Source of the DNA: an uncultured Bacilli bacterium
GTDB taxonomy: Bacteria > Bacillota_I > Bacilli_A > RF39 > UBA660
NCBI GenBank assembly: GCA_944332295.1
Contig: CALVJR010000001.1
Span: forward strand, 1 to 64,000
Direction of reading: 5' to 3'
DNA: 64,000 nt
Notes under the pieces: model-generated
What the model was told of the DNA's origin: nothing
The model's database searches: none
Seen by the model: only the letters and a program-made list of their open reading frames with translations
Program-made: the position numbers and the translations under genes
Shown here: in pieces, positions 16,999 to 25,564 of the stretch
Numbering within the stretch: position 1 is the stretch's first letter
Layout: each line of letters opens with the position of its first letter

Positions 16999-17268
16999 GT
17001 GAATGAAGATAAACTAATAGAAATAAATGAAAAAGATAATAGTATAAGTAAAATGATAAAAAGGTTAACTATAATTTCAGTAATAATCAGTATTGTAGTT
17101 TTAGTAATTGATTATGGTGATATAGGAATGTCATTAGCAACAATAGTTGATATATTTCTAATATATGCATGGTGGATTTTAGGAGGATATACAGTGGCTG
17201 AAATAGTACAAATATTACACGATATAAGGAAACTTACCCTTAATAAAAATAAAGGAAGAGGTGAATAA
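16999..17268 (+). CDS. small two-helix membrane protein, unknown
   Basis: An 89-residue protein with a charged N-terminus (NEDKLIEINEKDNSISK) and two hydrophobic segments (about residues 24-43 and 48-70), ending in a basic tail. It starts with GTG at 16999 behind a GAGGTG-like site. It lies 20 nt after the InlB-repeat gene, and its stop is two bases before the next start, so it belongs to the same transcript. I do not recognise a family. Confidence 0.6.
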   Translation: MNEDKLIEINEKDNSISKMIKRLTIISVIISIVVLVIDYGDIGMSLATIVDIFLIYAWWILGGYTVAEIVQILHDIRKLTLNKNKGRGE

Positions 17269-17269
17269 T

Positions 17270-17800
17270 ATGTCAATAATTAAATGTCCAGAATGTGGTA
17301 AAGAGATAAGTTCAGAAACCAAAATATGTTTAAATTGTGGATATAAAATAAAAAAGAAGAGAAAAAAAATAAAATCTATCAATAAAAAAATATTAATATT
17401 AGGAACTGTTTTTTTTGGAGTGATAATTGTAATTTCTGTAATATTATTCTTTTCAACAAGTATTTTAAATGAAAATGAAAAAATAATTTATAATGCAGTT
17501 TCCAAAATTCAACCAAAATTTAAGGTGCCATCTTCTATAGAAGTTTCTGAAGTAAAGCTTTGTGGAAATGAATATGCTATTCTAAATATAGGAGGAGAAA
17601 ATAGTTTTGGTGCTATTAATACGGAAACATATTATTTACATGATAATAATTTATATCAATTATCAGATTCAAAGCATGAAACAATAGAAATAGTAGAAGC
17701 TTGTTTCAAACTAGAAAAAAACAATTCAGATGAATTAGTGATTTTGTCAAATAAAAGTGTCAATAAAATAAATAAAAAATTACAAGGAAGATATAAGTAG
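17270..17800 (+). CDS. second zinc-ribbon membrane protein of element 1
   Basis: A 176-residue protein starting at ATG 17270 (GGAAGAGG eight bases upstream). It repeats the plan of the 15950 gene: N-terminal CPECGKEI...CLNCGYKI zinc ribbon, lysine-rich stretch, one transmembrane helix (about 44-66), then an extracytoplasmic domain. That domain (KVPSSIEVSEVKLCGNEYAILNIGG...) has no match I recognise. The N-terminal parts of the two genes probably share an origin. Confidence 0.6.
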   Translation: MSIIKCPECGKEISSETKICLNCGYKIKKKRKKIKSINKKILILGTVFFGVIIVISVILFFSTSILNENEKIIYNAVSKIQPKFKVPSSIEVSEVKLCGNEYAILNIGGENSFGAINTETYYLHDNNLYQLSDSKHETIEIVEACFKLEKNNSDELVILSNKSVNKINKKLQGRYK

Positions 17801-17807
17801 GTGCAAT

Positions 17808-18452
17808 ATGAAAAAATTTTCAATAGTATTAGTTATTATGTTATTAATGTTAACAACAGGATGCAACAAAACAGAATCTCAAAGATATAGTAAATCATTT
17901 TATAATACAATAAGTTATATAAAAGAAGAAAAATATGAGGAAGCTAATGAAGAAGTAGATAAAATTACTGATTCAAACGAAAGAAAAATAATTGACACAG
18001 TGTTTCTTTATGAATTTGAGAAGAAAATAGATGAAGCAGTAGACGTTGGGTCAGAATATATAGATGCGTGTACAGATTTAATAAGTAATAGTTACTATGT
18101 AATGATTTTTGGAAATTTATCAATAGATGAGGAAGACCAAAGGAAAATAGATGATATAGATAATAATGAACTAAAACCATATATAGATTTAAAAGATAAG
18201 ATTACAATTGATATGCTTCCATCCTCTGCAAAAGATTACTACAATTCTGCCTTTAATTATATAGAATCATTAAGTGGTTCTTGTAGCAACATAGAAAGCA
18301 AATTAAGAAATAATGAAACAAATCCTTTTTCATCTGCAAGTGAAAATTTAACAAATTTATTAGACTATCAAGAAAAAATAAATGATGAATATCCTTTAGT
18401 AAATATTCCGGAAGAATATAGAATATTATTAGACTTATATATTGATGAATAG
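17808..18452 (+). CDS. lipoprotein, unknown function
   Basis: A 214-residue protein with a lipoprotein signal: basic start, hydrophobic core, and lipobox LTTGC with the lipidated cysteine at residue 19. The mature part is acidic and helical (YKEEKYEEANEEVDKITDSNER and later repeats of similar character). Last of four closely spaced plus-strand genes, so the operon appears to build a set of envelope proteins. Confidence 0.65.
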   Translation: MKKFSIVLVIMLLMLTTGCNKTESQRYSKSFYNTISYIKEEKYEEANEEVDKITDSNERKIIDTVFLYEFEKKIDEAVDVGSEYIDACTDLISNSYYVMIFGNLSIDEEDQRKIDDIDNNELKPYIDLKDKITIDMLPSSAKDYYNSAFNYIESLSGSCSNIESKLRNNETNPFSSASENLTNLLDYQEKINDEYPLVNIPEEYRILLDLYIDE

Positions 18453-18604
18453 TAAAATCAAAATAGTAAGTTAGTAAGTTCCTCTTCATTTTTTGAAATA
18501 CTGTTATAGAATAGTTAAAAATACAAAAATTAAAACTATTTTAAATATTGTTTATATTAGAATACCGGATAATTAAACAATAATATGCAATTTATTTGAA
18601 AAAA

Positions 18605-18637
18605 GTGTGTAAAGTAAGTTACTTACACACCTTTTTT
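18605..18637 (+). terminator. terminator of the element 1 cargo operon
   Basis: GTGTGTAA-GTAA pairs with TTAC-TTACACAC with a single bulged A, then CTTTTTT. The surrounding 18453-18693 region holds nothing else I can support. Confidence 0.85.
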
Positions 18638-18693
18638 ATATTTAAATAGTCAAAAATCGCAAAAAAGTATTAACCTGTTATCAGGTGAAAAAA

Positions 18694-19569
18694 TTAAGTT
18701 TTGTCACAACTTTGTGAATTTACTATTCTATTTTTTCCTCTTTGTTTTCTTTTCCTATTTTTTGCTCGTTCTTTTTGACAAAAAGGACTTTGACAATACA
18801 TTTGATTTTTTCTTTTCTTCCAGAAAAAATTTCCACATCCCTTACATATAGAAAATTTATTATCTGATGGTGTATCTATATATAAATTATGAAGTTTATA
18901 ATATAAAACAAAGATAATAAAATCCCATCTTTCGTGAGTAAAATAATTAAATTCAAATGTATCAGACAATTTAATACTGATTTTAGGAGATATGAAAATA
19001 AAGTCTACAATCTCTTTTATAGATGATAACATTAATTTAGTAAAATTAGAATAATCTGATTCTTCATAGTAATAAAAATTATAAGAGCCTAGTTTAGGAA
19101 ATTTATGCATGCTAATTGCTGAAAAAATAGATTCTAGAACATATAAAATATGGCAATATTGATAAATGGTATAATTATCTTCTTGCAATGGCAATTGAGT
19201 TGGTATTTTAGTGAAAGGAATTGTTTGAAAAACATCATCTTGAAAATAATCTAGCTTTTTTGCTATTGCGTCAATTAACTTTTTTTCATGCCTTTCAAAG
19301 AACAATTGCTGATTAGTTTTATATATAGAATCTTCAAAATATGTTTTTTCTACAAACTCAGTTTTTCTTCTTTTTTTATTTATAGAATAATTATCTTCTT
19401 CACCTTTTTGATATTCCTCCATTTTTTCCTCATTCTCATTTTCCTTCTTCTTTTTTTTCTCACACTCAAAATAATCACTAATTACATTATCTAAAATTTC
19501 GCCAATATTTACCAAAAGATAATAAGAAGAAAAATCAAAAAGATAATCATTCAAGTACCAAGATTCCAT
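18694..19569 (-). CDS. protein with C-terminal zinc-finger-like motif, unknown
   Basis: A 291-residue protein with a clear GGAGG ribosome site. Most of it is helical and charged, with a Glu/Lys-rich stretch around residues 36-58. The end carries CKGCGNFF...YCQSPFCQKERAKNRKRKQR, a four-cysteine zinc site followed by a strongly basic helix. It resembles the CGNR-type zinc finger found at the end of some DNA-binding proteins and DUF6076-type proteins on mobile elements. Nucleic-acid binding is likely; a precise role is unknown. It is divergent from the ATPase gene at 19718. Confidence 0.55.
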   Translation of the reverse strand: MESWYLNDYLFDFSSYYLLVNIGEILDNVISDYFECEKKKKKENENEEKMEEYQKGEEDNYSINKKRRKTEFVEKTYFEDSIYKTNQQLFFERHEKKLIDAIAKKLDYFQDDVFQTIPFTKIPTQLPLQEDNYTIYQYCHILYVLESIFSAISMHKFPKLGSYNFYYYEESDYSNFTKLMLSSIKEIVDFIFISPKISIKLSDTFEFNYFTHERWDFIIFVLYYKLHNLYIDTPSDNKFSICKGCGNFFWKKRKNQMYCQSPFCQKERAKNRKRKQRGKNRIVNSQSCDKT

Positions 19570-19673
19570 ATTTTAACGCCTCCATAAAACAATTTTATTA
19601 TGTCACAAGATAATTTTTTTTACAAATAAAACATGTATTTTCTTTCTAAGATTATTCTGCTAAAATGCAAATT

Positions 19674-19681
19674 GTCCGGAC
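19674..19681. promoter_or_regulatory. GTCCGGAC palindrome in the divergent region
   Basis: A perfect 8-bp palindrome, GC-rich in a very AT-rich gap, 36 bases before the ATPase start. A regulator site is plausible but unproven. Confidence 0.3.
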
Positions 19682-19717
19682 GTGATTTTTTTAGGAAAAT
19701 AATAAGGAGAATTGTAT

Positions 19718-20695
19718 ATGAAAGAAAAAACAGAACATAAAATTATCTGCTATAAAGATATAACATCTAAAGAAATAGAGTGGGTTTGGTATCCATATTT
19801 GCCAAAAGGGAAACTTGTTTTATTAATGGGAGACCCAGGATGTGGTAAAACCTACTTAACAACTTATATAGCAAGTATCATTTCAAAGGGTGGTGACTTT
19901 GTTAATGGATTTCCTTCAGAAGAAGGAGTAGTATGGCTACAAAATGGAGAAGATGGAGCCGGGGATACAATAAAGATTAGGTTAGAGAAAATGGGTGCCA
20001 AATTAGAAAATATAACAATGGTTAGCGAAGAAGAAGATTATTTATCTTTACAACAATTTGAAAAGATAAAAGAAATTTTTGAAATCGTAAAACCACAAGT
20101 GGCAATTTTTGACCCATTGACTCTATATGTTGGAAGAAAAGTTGATGTAAATTCATCAAATGAAATTAGAACTATTTTGAGCCCAATTTCGAGGCTGTGT
20201 GAAGAGTTTGGAGTAACTTTAATACTAGTTATGCATTTAAATAAAAGTGATAAGAAGGCTCTATATAAGGGGTTAGGAAGCGTGGATTTTATGGCGATTG
20301 CTCGTTCTGCTATTATGATAACTGTTGATGAAAAGAGTAATGAAAGGAAAATTACTCATATAAAATCGAGTCTTGCTGAAACTGGAGATGAATTGGCTTT
20401 CTTGATAAATCAAAATGGAGAGCTTGAATGGATAGATAAAAGCAATTCTCAAGTATTAAATGACTCATTTATATCAAAAACTTCTAAAGCAAAAGAAAAA
20501 ATATTAGAAATATTGGAAGGTGGTGAAAAGACTGGCAAGGAGTTATTTGAGTTAACCACTGATGTAGGAGCTCAAAAAACAATAGAAAATGCCAGAGCAG
20601 AACTAAGAAAGGAAGGAAAGATAATAACATATAGAAAAGATAATGAATGGTATTGGAGTAAAAACACCTGCGAAGTTACGAAGTTAGAATATTAA
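19718..20695 (+). CDS. RecA-fold AAA ATPase (RepA-like helicase/mobile-element ATPase)
   Basis: From ATG 19718 (AAGGAG eight bases upstream) a 325-residue protein. Walker A is GDPGCGKT at about 33-40 and Walker B VAIFDPL at about 130. VILVMHLNKS and the GSVDFMAIARS segment match the AAA_25/RepA-like hexameric ATPases found on plasmids, phages and integrated elements. The C-terminal 80 residues form a winged-helix-like unit (AKEKILEILEGGEKTGKEL). It probably loads or drives replication or processing of element 1. It is the last cargo gene before the recombinase block. Confidence 0.8.
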   Translation: MKEKTEHKIICYKDITSKEIEWVWYPYLPKGKLVLLMGDPGCGKTYLTTYIASIISKGGDFVNGFPSEEGVVWLQNGEDGAGDTIKIRLEKMGAKLENITMVSEEEDYLSLQQFEKIKEIFEIVKPQVAIFDPLTLYVGRKVDVNSSNEIRTILSPISRLCEEFGVTLILVMHLNKSDKKALYKGLGSVDFMAIARSAIMITVDEKSNERKITHIKSSLAETGDELAFLINQNGELEWIDKSNSQVLNDSFISKTSKAKEKILEILEGGEKTGKELFELTTDVGAQKTIENARAELRKEGKIITYRKDNEWYWSKNTCEVTKLEY

Positions 20696-20698
20696 AAA

Positions 20699-20750
20699 TT
20701 GGCATAAAAAAACTATATAAGTGTAAGGGACTTATATAGTTTCAGCCAAT
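20699..20750. terminator. strong hairpin after the ATPase gene
   Basis: A 13-bp perfect stem (AAACTATATAAGT / ACTTATATAGTTT, loop of 7) is itself flanked by TTGGC and GCCAA. There is no T run on the plus strand, so it may be a structural or bidirectional element instead of a classical terminator. Confidence 0.55.
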
Positions 20751-20834
20751 ACAAATTAATAAATGGCAAGATTATTATAGCATAAAAATCATTTTATATT
20801 AATATTTACATAAGTTAAATTAGGAGGTTTTAGT

Positions 20835-20927
20835 ATGAATGTAATTAACATTTATAATGAAAAAGGGAAGACCTTACAAGAAGTATTAGAATCCTATTTA
20901 CTAGAAAATATTACATTATATTATTAG
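20835..20927 (+). CDS. microprotein upstream of recombinase 1
   Basis: A 30-codon frame starting MNVINIYNEKGKTL behind a near-perfect TTAGGAGG site. It ends 77 bases before the recombinase start. Short frames of this type (V-I-x-Y-N/D-x-x-G-K) stand upstream of recombinases in many Firmicutes elements; element 3 has a comparable one at 35916-36026. The function is unknown; translation coupling or a regulatory peptide is possible. Confidence 0.55.
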   Translation: MNVINIYNEKGKTLQEVLESYLLENITLYY

Positions 20928-21004
20928 TGAAATAGAAAAAGTATTTTTATGGTAAAATATATATAGGTAATATATGTTTTGCTTGTATAAAGAAAGGAGT
21001 ATAA

Positions 21005-22561
21005 ATGAATACAAGTAAAATTTATAATGCCGGTATTTATCTTAGACTTTCTAGAGATGATGAAGACAATGATAAAGTTGAAAGTAATAGCATTACTAAT
21101 CAAAGGAACTACTTATTACAGTTTTTAAAAGATAACGGATATAATTTCATCCATGAATATGTAGATGATGGGTATAGTGGAACTACTTTTAACAGACCAG
21201 GATTTCAAAAAATGCTTGAAGATGTAGAAAGTGGAGAAATCAGCATGATAGTAACAAAAGATTTATCTAGATTAGCAAGAAGTACAATGACGAGCTATTA
21301 TTTAGATGAATATTTTCCACTTCATGGTATACGATATATTGCAGTTTTAGATAATTATGACAGTGATGTAGACAATTCTAGTAAAGAACTTGCTTGGGTA
21401 AAAAATGGAATGAATGAAAATTACTGTAGAGAAACATCTAAAAAAGTAAGAAATGGATTATATCAAGCAAAAAAGAGTGGGTTGTTTACAGGGTGGAAAG
21501 CACCATATGGATATAAAAGAGACCCAGAAGATTATCATAAATTAATAGTAGATACTAACGTCTGTGATGTGGTAAAGAGAATCTTTAACCTAGCCTATGA
21601 AGGAAAAGGAACCAGCCAAATAGCAGACATATTGACTCTTGATAATATTGCAACACCTAGTTCCTATGCTTTATTAAGCAAGAAAAAAACTCCATCATCA
21701 AATGTTTGGTGTGCTAGAACAATATCAGAAATGTTAACGAACCAAACATATATTGGAAATTTAACTCAAGGACGTAGAAAGAAAGTAGCCTATAAAGTAA
21801 AGAAAGAAATAAGGACAAAAAAAGAAGATTGGATAATAGTAGAAAATACTCATGAAGCAATTATTGATAAAGAAATTTTCGAAACAGTACAAAATTTAAT
21901 TGGTAAAAATAAAAAACAAAATTCAACAATGCCTATCAAGTTATTAAAAGGTTTTATATATTGCAAAGAGTGTGGTCATGCACTAACTATTACCAGAAGT
22001 AAAGACAAAAAAAGATTTTATTGTGGCTGTTCATATTATAGAAAATATAGCAAACATAAGTTATGTTCACCCCATACTTTAAATTATCAAAAATTAGAGG
22101 ATGCAGTGCTAAATCAAATAAAAGAATTATGCAAAACTCAAATAGATAAAGAAAAAATAGAAAACAAATTAAGAAACAGTAACAAACTTAATGAAAAAAA
22201 AGTAACAATTATGCATGAAATTGAAAAAATAGAAAAGAATATGCAAATATTGTCAGATGCAATAGATAAATCTTATATTGATATGGCAAAAGGAATTATT
22301 GATTTAGATAGATATCAAAGTGTATCTAATAAATTAACTATAGAATTAAAAAATAATGAAAAAGAAAAAGAAAGTTTAAAGATAAAACTATCGGAATTAA
22401 ATAACAACGAACGGATAAACAATATTGATTATATGAAAATGATTAACAAATGTTTAAAATTAAAAAAAGTAGATAGAAGATTATTAGGAAGCATAATAGA
22501 TAAAATATTTGTATCAGAAAATAATGATATAGAAATAAAATATAAAATAAAACTAATATAA
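21005..22561 (+). CDS. large serine recombinase (integrase) of element 1
   Basis: A 518-residue serine recombinase. The resolvase-type catalytic domain has the nucleophile S16 in YLRLSRDDED, followed by the QR-rich and DDGYSGTTFNRPGF segments. The central recombinase domain has the AKKSGLFTGWKAPYGYKR motif. A zinc ribbon (CKECGHAL, later CGCSYY, with C at CSPHT) follows around 320-360, then a long coiled coil. It catalyses site-specific integration and, with a directionality factor, excision. The ATG has an AAAGGAG site. It sits against attR, the normal position for the integrase of its own element. Confidence 0.95.
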   Translation: MNTSKIYNAGIYLRLSRDDEDNDKVESNSITNQRNYLLQFLKDNGYNFIHEYVDDGYSGTTFNRPGFQKMLEDVESGEISMIVTKDLSRLARSTMTSYYLDEYFPLHGIRYIAVLDNYDSDVDNSSKELAWVKNGMNENYCRETSKKVRNGLYQAKKSGLFTGWKAPYGYKRDPEDYHKLIVDTNVCDVVKRIFNLAYEGKGTSQIADILTLDNIATPSSYALLSKKKTPSSNVWCARTISEMLTNQTYIGNLTQGRRKKVAYKVKKEIRTKKEDWIIVENTHEAIIDKEIFETVQNLIGKNKKQNSTMPIKLLKGFIYCKECGHALTITRSKDKKRFYCGCSYYRKYSKHKLCSPHTLNYQKLEDAVLNQIKELCKTQIDKEKIENKLRNSNKLNEKKVTIMHEIEKIEKNMQILSDAIDKSYIDMAKGIIDLDRYQSVSNKLTIELKNNEKEKESLKIKLSELNNNERINNIDYMKMINKCLKLKKVDRRLLGSIIDKIFVSENNDIEIKYKIKLI

Positions 22562-22569
22562 AACTAAAA

Positions 22570-22616
22570 TATTATCTCTTTAGAGACGACCCGGTGGAAT
22601 GCCTGAAATGACGCTA
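22570..22616 (+). other. attR of element 1
   Basis: Element bases AGAGACGACCC meet host TGGAATGCCTG at the GG core (22593-22594). The rebuilt empty site is GTCGTGCTGGTGGAATGCC, which reads R-A-G-G-M-P in the binding-protein frame. Confidence 0.8.
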
Positions 22617-23141
22617 GAATATGCCTTAAAGCAAAATGGAATAGATCCTAAAAAAGATGTAGAAATCGATACTTCAGTAGATTTTGCAGCCATGGGAGGA
22701 GCATTTATTGGAGGACAAGGAGATTTTGTTACATTATTTGAACCCAATGCTTTAGAAATAGAAAAAGAAGGATATGGATATGTAGTAGCAAGTATTGGAG
22801 AATTAGGTGGAATAGTACCATATACTTCTTATTCAGCAAGAATTAGTTTCATAGAAGAAAATGAAGAATTGATTGCCAATTTTACAAAAGCAATCCAAAA
22901 AGGAATCGACTATGTACATAATCATACAGATGAAGAAGTAGCAAAAGCTATTATTGATCAATTTCCAGATACATCTCTAGAAGATATCGCCAAAGTAGTA
23001 AAAAGATATCGTGATATAGATGCATGGCCAAAAACAACAGATTTTTCGGAAGATTCTTTCAATCATTTACAAGATATCATGATTGATAATGGAGCAATTG
23101 ATAAAAAAGTTCCATATGATAAATTAATGTATCGTGGATAA
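22593..23141 (+). pseudogene. 3' part of the ABC substrate-binding protein
   Basis: Codons 150-331 of the binding protein begin at the GG core and continue GMPEMTLEYALKQNGIDPKKD, a family-conserved stretch. VDFAAMGGAFIGGQGDFVTLFEPNALEIEKEGYGYVV forms part of the second ligand lobe. The frame ends YDKLMYRG, normal for the family. An internal ATG at 22599 makes it look like a separate 180-residue gene, but it has no ribosome site and starts in mid-domain. Its stop overlaps the GTG start of the ATPase. Confidence 0.9.
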
Positions 23142-23714
23142 AATACTAACAATTACTAACTTAGAGAAATCATTTCATACAAGGGATGGAGAAATTAAGG
23201 CCTTAGAATCTGTCTCATTTGACGTAAAAGAAAAAGAGTTTATATCAATCGTAGGACCAAGCGGATGTGGAAAGTCAACAATACTTTCCATTCTTGCTGG
23301 TCTAGAAGAAAAGTCGAATGGAGAAATTAATTTTCCCAAAGATTATACGATTGGATATATGTTACAAAATGACTCTTTATTCGAATGGAGAACCGTACTA
23401 GAAAATTGTCTATTAGGACTAGAAATAACTAATAAGTTAACGAAAGAAAACAAAGATTATGTAATCTATTTATTAAAAACATATGGTCTAGGAGAGTTTA
23501 TGGATTCTTATCCTTCAAGACTATCAGGTGGAATGCGTCAAAGAGTAGCATTAATTAGAACTCTAGCAACGAAACCAGATATTTTATTATTAGACGAAGC
23601 AATGTCTGCCTTAGATTATCAATCAAGACTAGCAATTAGTGATGACATATATAAAATTATAAAAAAAGAAGGAAAAACAGCTATTATGGTTACGCATGAT
23701 ATTGCCGAAGCAAT
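23134..23714 (+). pseudogene. 5' part of NitT/TauT-type ABC ATPase, split by element 2
   Basis: The first 193 codons of an SsuB/TauB-like ATPase starting with GTG inside the end of the binding-protein gene (8-base overlap). It contains Walker A GPSGCGKST, Q-loop MLQNDSLFEW, signature LSGGMRQR, Walker B ILLLDEAMSALD and the H-loop VTHD. It is cut just after THDIAEAIS, so all ATP-binding motifs stay in the left fragment. The frame continues into the element to a stop at 23790. Joined to 33681-33846 the product is 248 residues, the normal family length. Confidence 0.92.
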
Positions 23715-23736
23715 AAGTCTAATTAGTATGACTATT
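23701..23736 (+). other. attL of element 2
   Basis: The 14-bp core ATTGCCGAAGCAAT (23701-23714) is repeated at 33667-33680. The bases 23710-23736 are an exact inverted copy of 33645-33671 (27 bp), the inverted arms of the attachment site. Confidence 0.88.
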
Positions 23737-23806
23737 AACACCTCTTACTTTATAAGATGTTTTCATTATATCAAATACTATAAAAAATAGGAAGTTATTA
23801 AGCTTC

Positions 23807-25342
23807 CTATTCATCGTACCATTTAACTTCTATTATTTCAGCTTTTCCATTGACTTTATCTTTATCTCTATTAATGATATCAATCTCTTTCACAAATTGA
23901 TTAAGAAATTCTAGGCGTTCTCTATTAGTTAAGAATTGCCAATGCTCTTTTATTGTTTTAGCAATTTTACTCTTATCTAATTGCTTAACTGGCTGATATT
24001 TCTTTTCCAGTTGAGTTAATTCATCTTTTAGTATTGCTAATTTTTTGTCTAATTCACTGGTCATATATTTCATATCATTATAGGCAATCTCATCTTCCAT
24101 AAAAAGATTCATTATTTCTTTCTTTTTACTTTCAATTTGTGATATTCTTTTCTTTAAATCATTAATATCTTCCAATGTTTCATCTTTCTCTAATTCAGGA
24201 TTAACATTATCTATTTCAGATAAGTCTTCTATGCTGTCTATATATGTCAAAAAAGCTTCTTCTACCTTTTTGTGACTCATTCCTAATGCTATGCATTGAC
24301 CTCTTTCACGATACAGGCAACGATAACCAAAATGGGTTATAGTTGAGCCATCTTTATGGGTTTTAACTGTTCTTTGAGTAGTTAATTTTCGACCACAATA
24401 ACCACATACTAGAATACCACAATAATACACATCATCTTTGGGATGATTAGTTCTATGTATCTTCTTAATTTTACCTAGTTTTTCTTGTGTTTTATCCCAT
24501 AAGTCTTGTGATATGATTGGCTCGTGTAAGCCATTTAATACTTCAAAGCCATTTTCTTTATTAATGCCGTATCGTACACCACCTATATAGGTTATATTAG
24601 ATAACATTAGTCTAATTGTCTTAGGTTGCCATACAGAGTTAATTGTATAGACTTCATCACTATTTGGTTTCTTTCTAACTCTACCTTTTAACTTAGTGGG
24701 TATTCCTTCAGCATTAAGAATATTTGCTATTTCAGTAAATGTCTTATTTTCAAGTGTGTACATTTTAAATACTCTTTTAACAACTTTTGCTTCTTTTTTA
24801 TTAATAGATTGTATTTCTTGATGTTTAGGTCTATCGTAACCATAAGAAGCAGTATTGCCACACAACGATTTTCCTTGACGTACTTTTTCTATAAAACCCA
24901 TTTTTACACGTTCAATAGTTTGTTCTCTTTCTAATTGAGCGATAGCACCATTCATTCTTACCATAAATCGTCCTGATGCTGTCGTCACATCTACTGTTCC
25001 GCCTGATATAGTATATACGCCTATTTCATATTGTTGAATAAGCTTTATAATATCTTCTGTATCGGACATATCACGAGTTAATCTATCGAACTTGTATAAA
25101 ACAACTACATCTATTTTCTTGTCTTTAATATCTTTAATTAGTCTTTTTACATTTGGTCTATCTTCGATATTCTTTCCAGAAATACCTTTATCGGCATATA
25201 CTCCACAGATTGACCATCCTTGATCATTTGCAAATTTAGTTAAGTTTGTTTTTTGAGCAGAGATGGAGTATCCTTCCTGTACTTGTCGTTCAGTGGATAC
25301 TCTTATATATAATGCTGCTCTTGTTGGATTATTATCTTTCAA
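23807..25342 (-). CDS. large serine recombinase (integrase) of element 2
   Basis: A 511-residue serine recombinase of a different subgroup from that of element 1. Catalytic S16 lies in LYIRVSTERQVQEGYSI. The YKFDRLTRD, GRFMVRMNGAIAQLEREQ and GKSLCGNTASYGYDR segments follow, and a zinc ribbon (CGYCGRK...CLYRERGQC) sits around 307-345. A coiled coil covers about 375-450. Only 70 bases separate its stop from the left arm of the attachment site. It should catalyse integration into the conserved THDIAEAIS codons of ABC ATPase genes. Confidence 0.95.
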   Translation of the reverse strand: MKDNNPTRAALYIRVSTERQVQEGYSISAQKTNLTKFANDQGWSICGVYADKGISGKNIEDRPNVKRLIKDIKDKKIDVVVLYKFDRLTRDMSDTEDIIKLIQQYEIGVYTISGGTVDVTTASGRFMVRMNGAIAQLEREQTIERVKMGFIEKVRQGKSLCGNTASYGYDRPKHQEIQSINKKEAKVVKRVFKMYTLENKTFTEIANILNAEGIPTKLKGRVRKKPNSDEVYTINSVWQPKTIRLMLSNITYIGGVRYGINKENGFEVLNGLHEPIISQDLWDKTQEKLGKIKKIHRTNHPKDDVYYCGILVCGYCGRKLTTQRTVKTHKDGSTITHFGYRCLYRERGQCIALGMSHKKVEEAFLTYIDSIEDLSEIDNVNPELEKDETLEDINDLKKRISQIESKKKEIMNLFMEDEIAYNDMKYMTSELDKKLAILKDELTQLEKKYQPVKQLDKSKIAKTIKEHWQFLTNRERLEFLNQFVKEIDIINRDKDKVNGKAEIIEVKWYDE

Positions 25343-25359
25343 AATATCACCAACTTATA

Positions 25360-25455
25360 TTATTTACTTGTCATTCTGGGAATAGATGTTCTCATAAAGA
25401 ATTCTATCATCTTTACTTGAATATCTTTTGATAGAGCAATTTTTTTCTCGTTCAT
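25360..25455 (-). CDS. microprotein upstream of recombinase 2
   Basis: A 31-residue frame (MNEKKIALSKDIQVKMIEFF...) behind AAAGGAGG. It stops 18 bases before the recombinase start, so it is almost certainly on the same transcript. It shows no clear similarity to the microproteins of elements 1 and 3 beyond position and length. Function unknown. Confidence 0.5.
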   Translation of the reverse strand: MNEKKIALSKDIQVKMIEFFMRTSIPRMTSK

Positions 25456-25564
25456 ATAATATTCCTCCTTTTTAATATATGCTATTTAGTTTATTGATAA
25501 CACTTAATGCTAACTACTGATTACCACAGGTCAAGTATTAATACAACCCACATAATCATCCGCT

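Larger units (their letters stand above)
13635..22594. mobile_element. Integrated element 1 (about 8.96 kb) in the substrate-binding-protein gene
   Basis: The insert between the two halves of the binding-protein gene. Its large serine recombinase (21005-22561) ends 31 bases from the right junction. Cargo: a large HEPN-like protein and an XRE repressor on the minus strand; a zinc-ribbon/InlB-repeat protein, a small membrane protein, a second zinc-ribbon protein and a lipoprotein on the plus strand; a zinc-finger protein and a RepA-like ATPase. No relaxase or transfer genes are seen, so it would need a helper or another route to move. Deleting 13635-22594 restores the host frame exactly. Confidence 0.88.

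Noticed and set aside
18605-18637. AGTGTGTAA in the hairpin after the element 1 lipoprotein gene as a MOBV nick site
   Set aside because: The nick word is AGTGTGTTA, not AGTGTGTAA, element 1 has no relaxase, and a T run follows, so it is a terminator.
22599-23141. The binding-protein 3' part read as an independent 180-residue gene
   Set aside because: No ribosome site at the ATG, the start falls in mid-domain, and it joins in frame to 13186-13634 when element 1 is removed.
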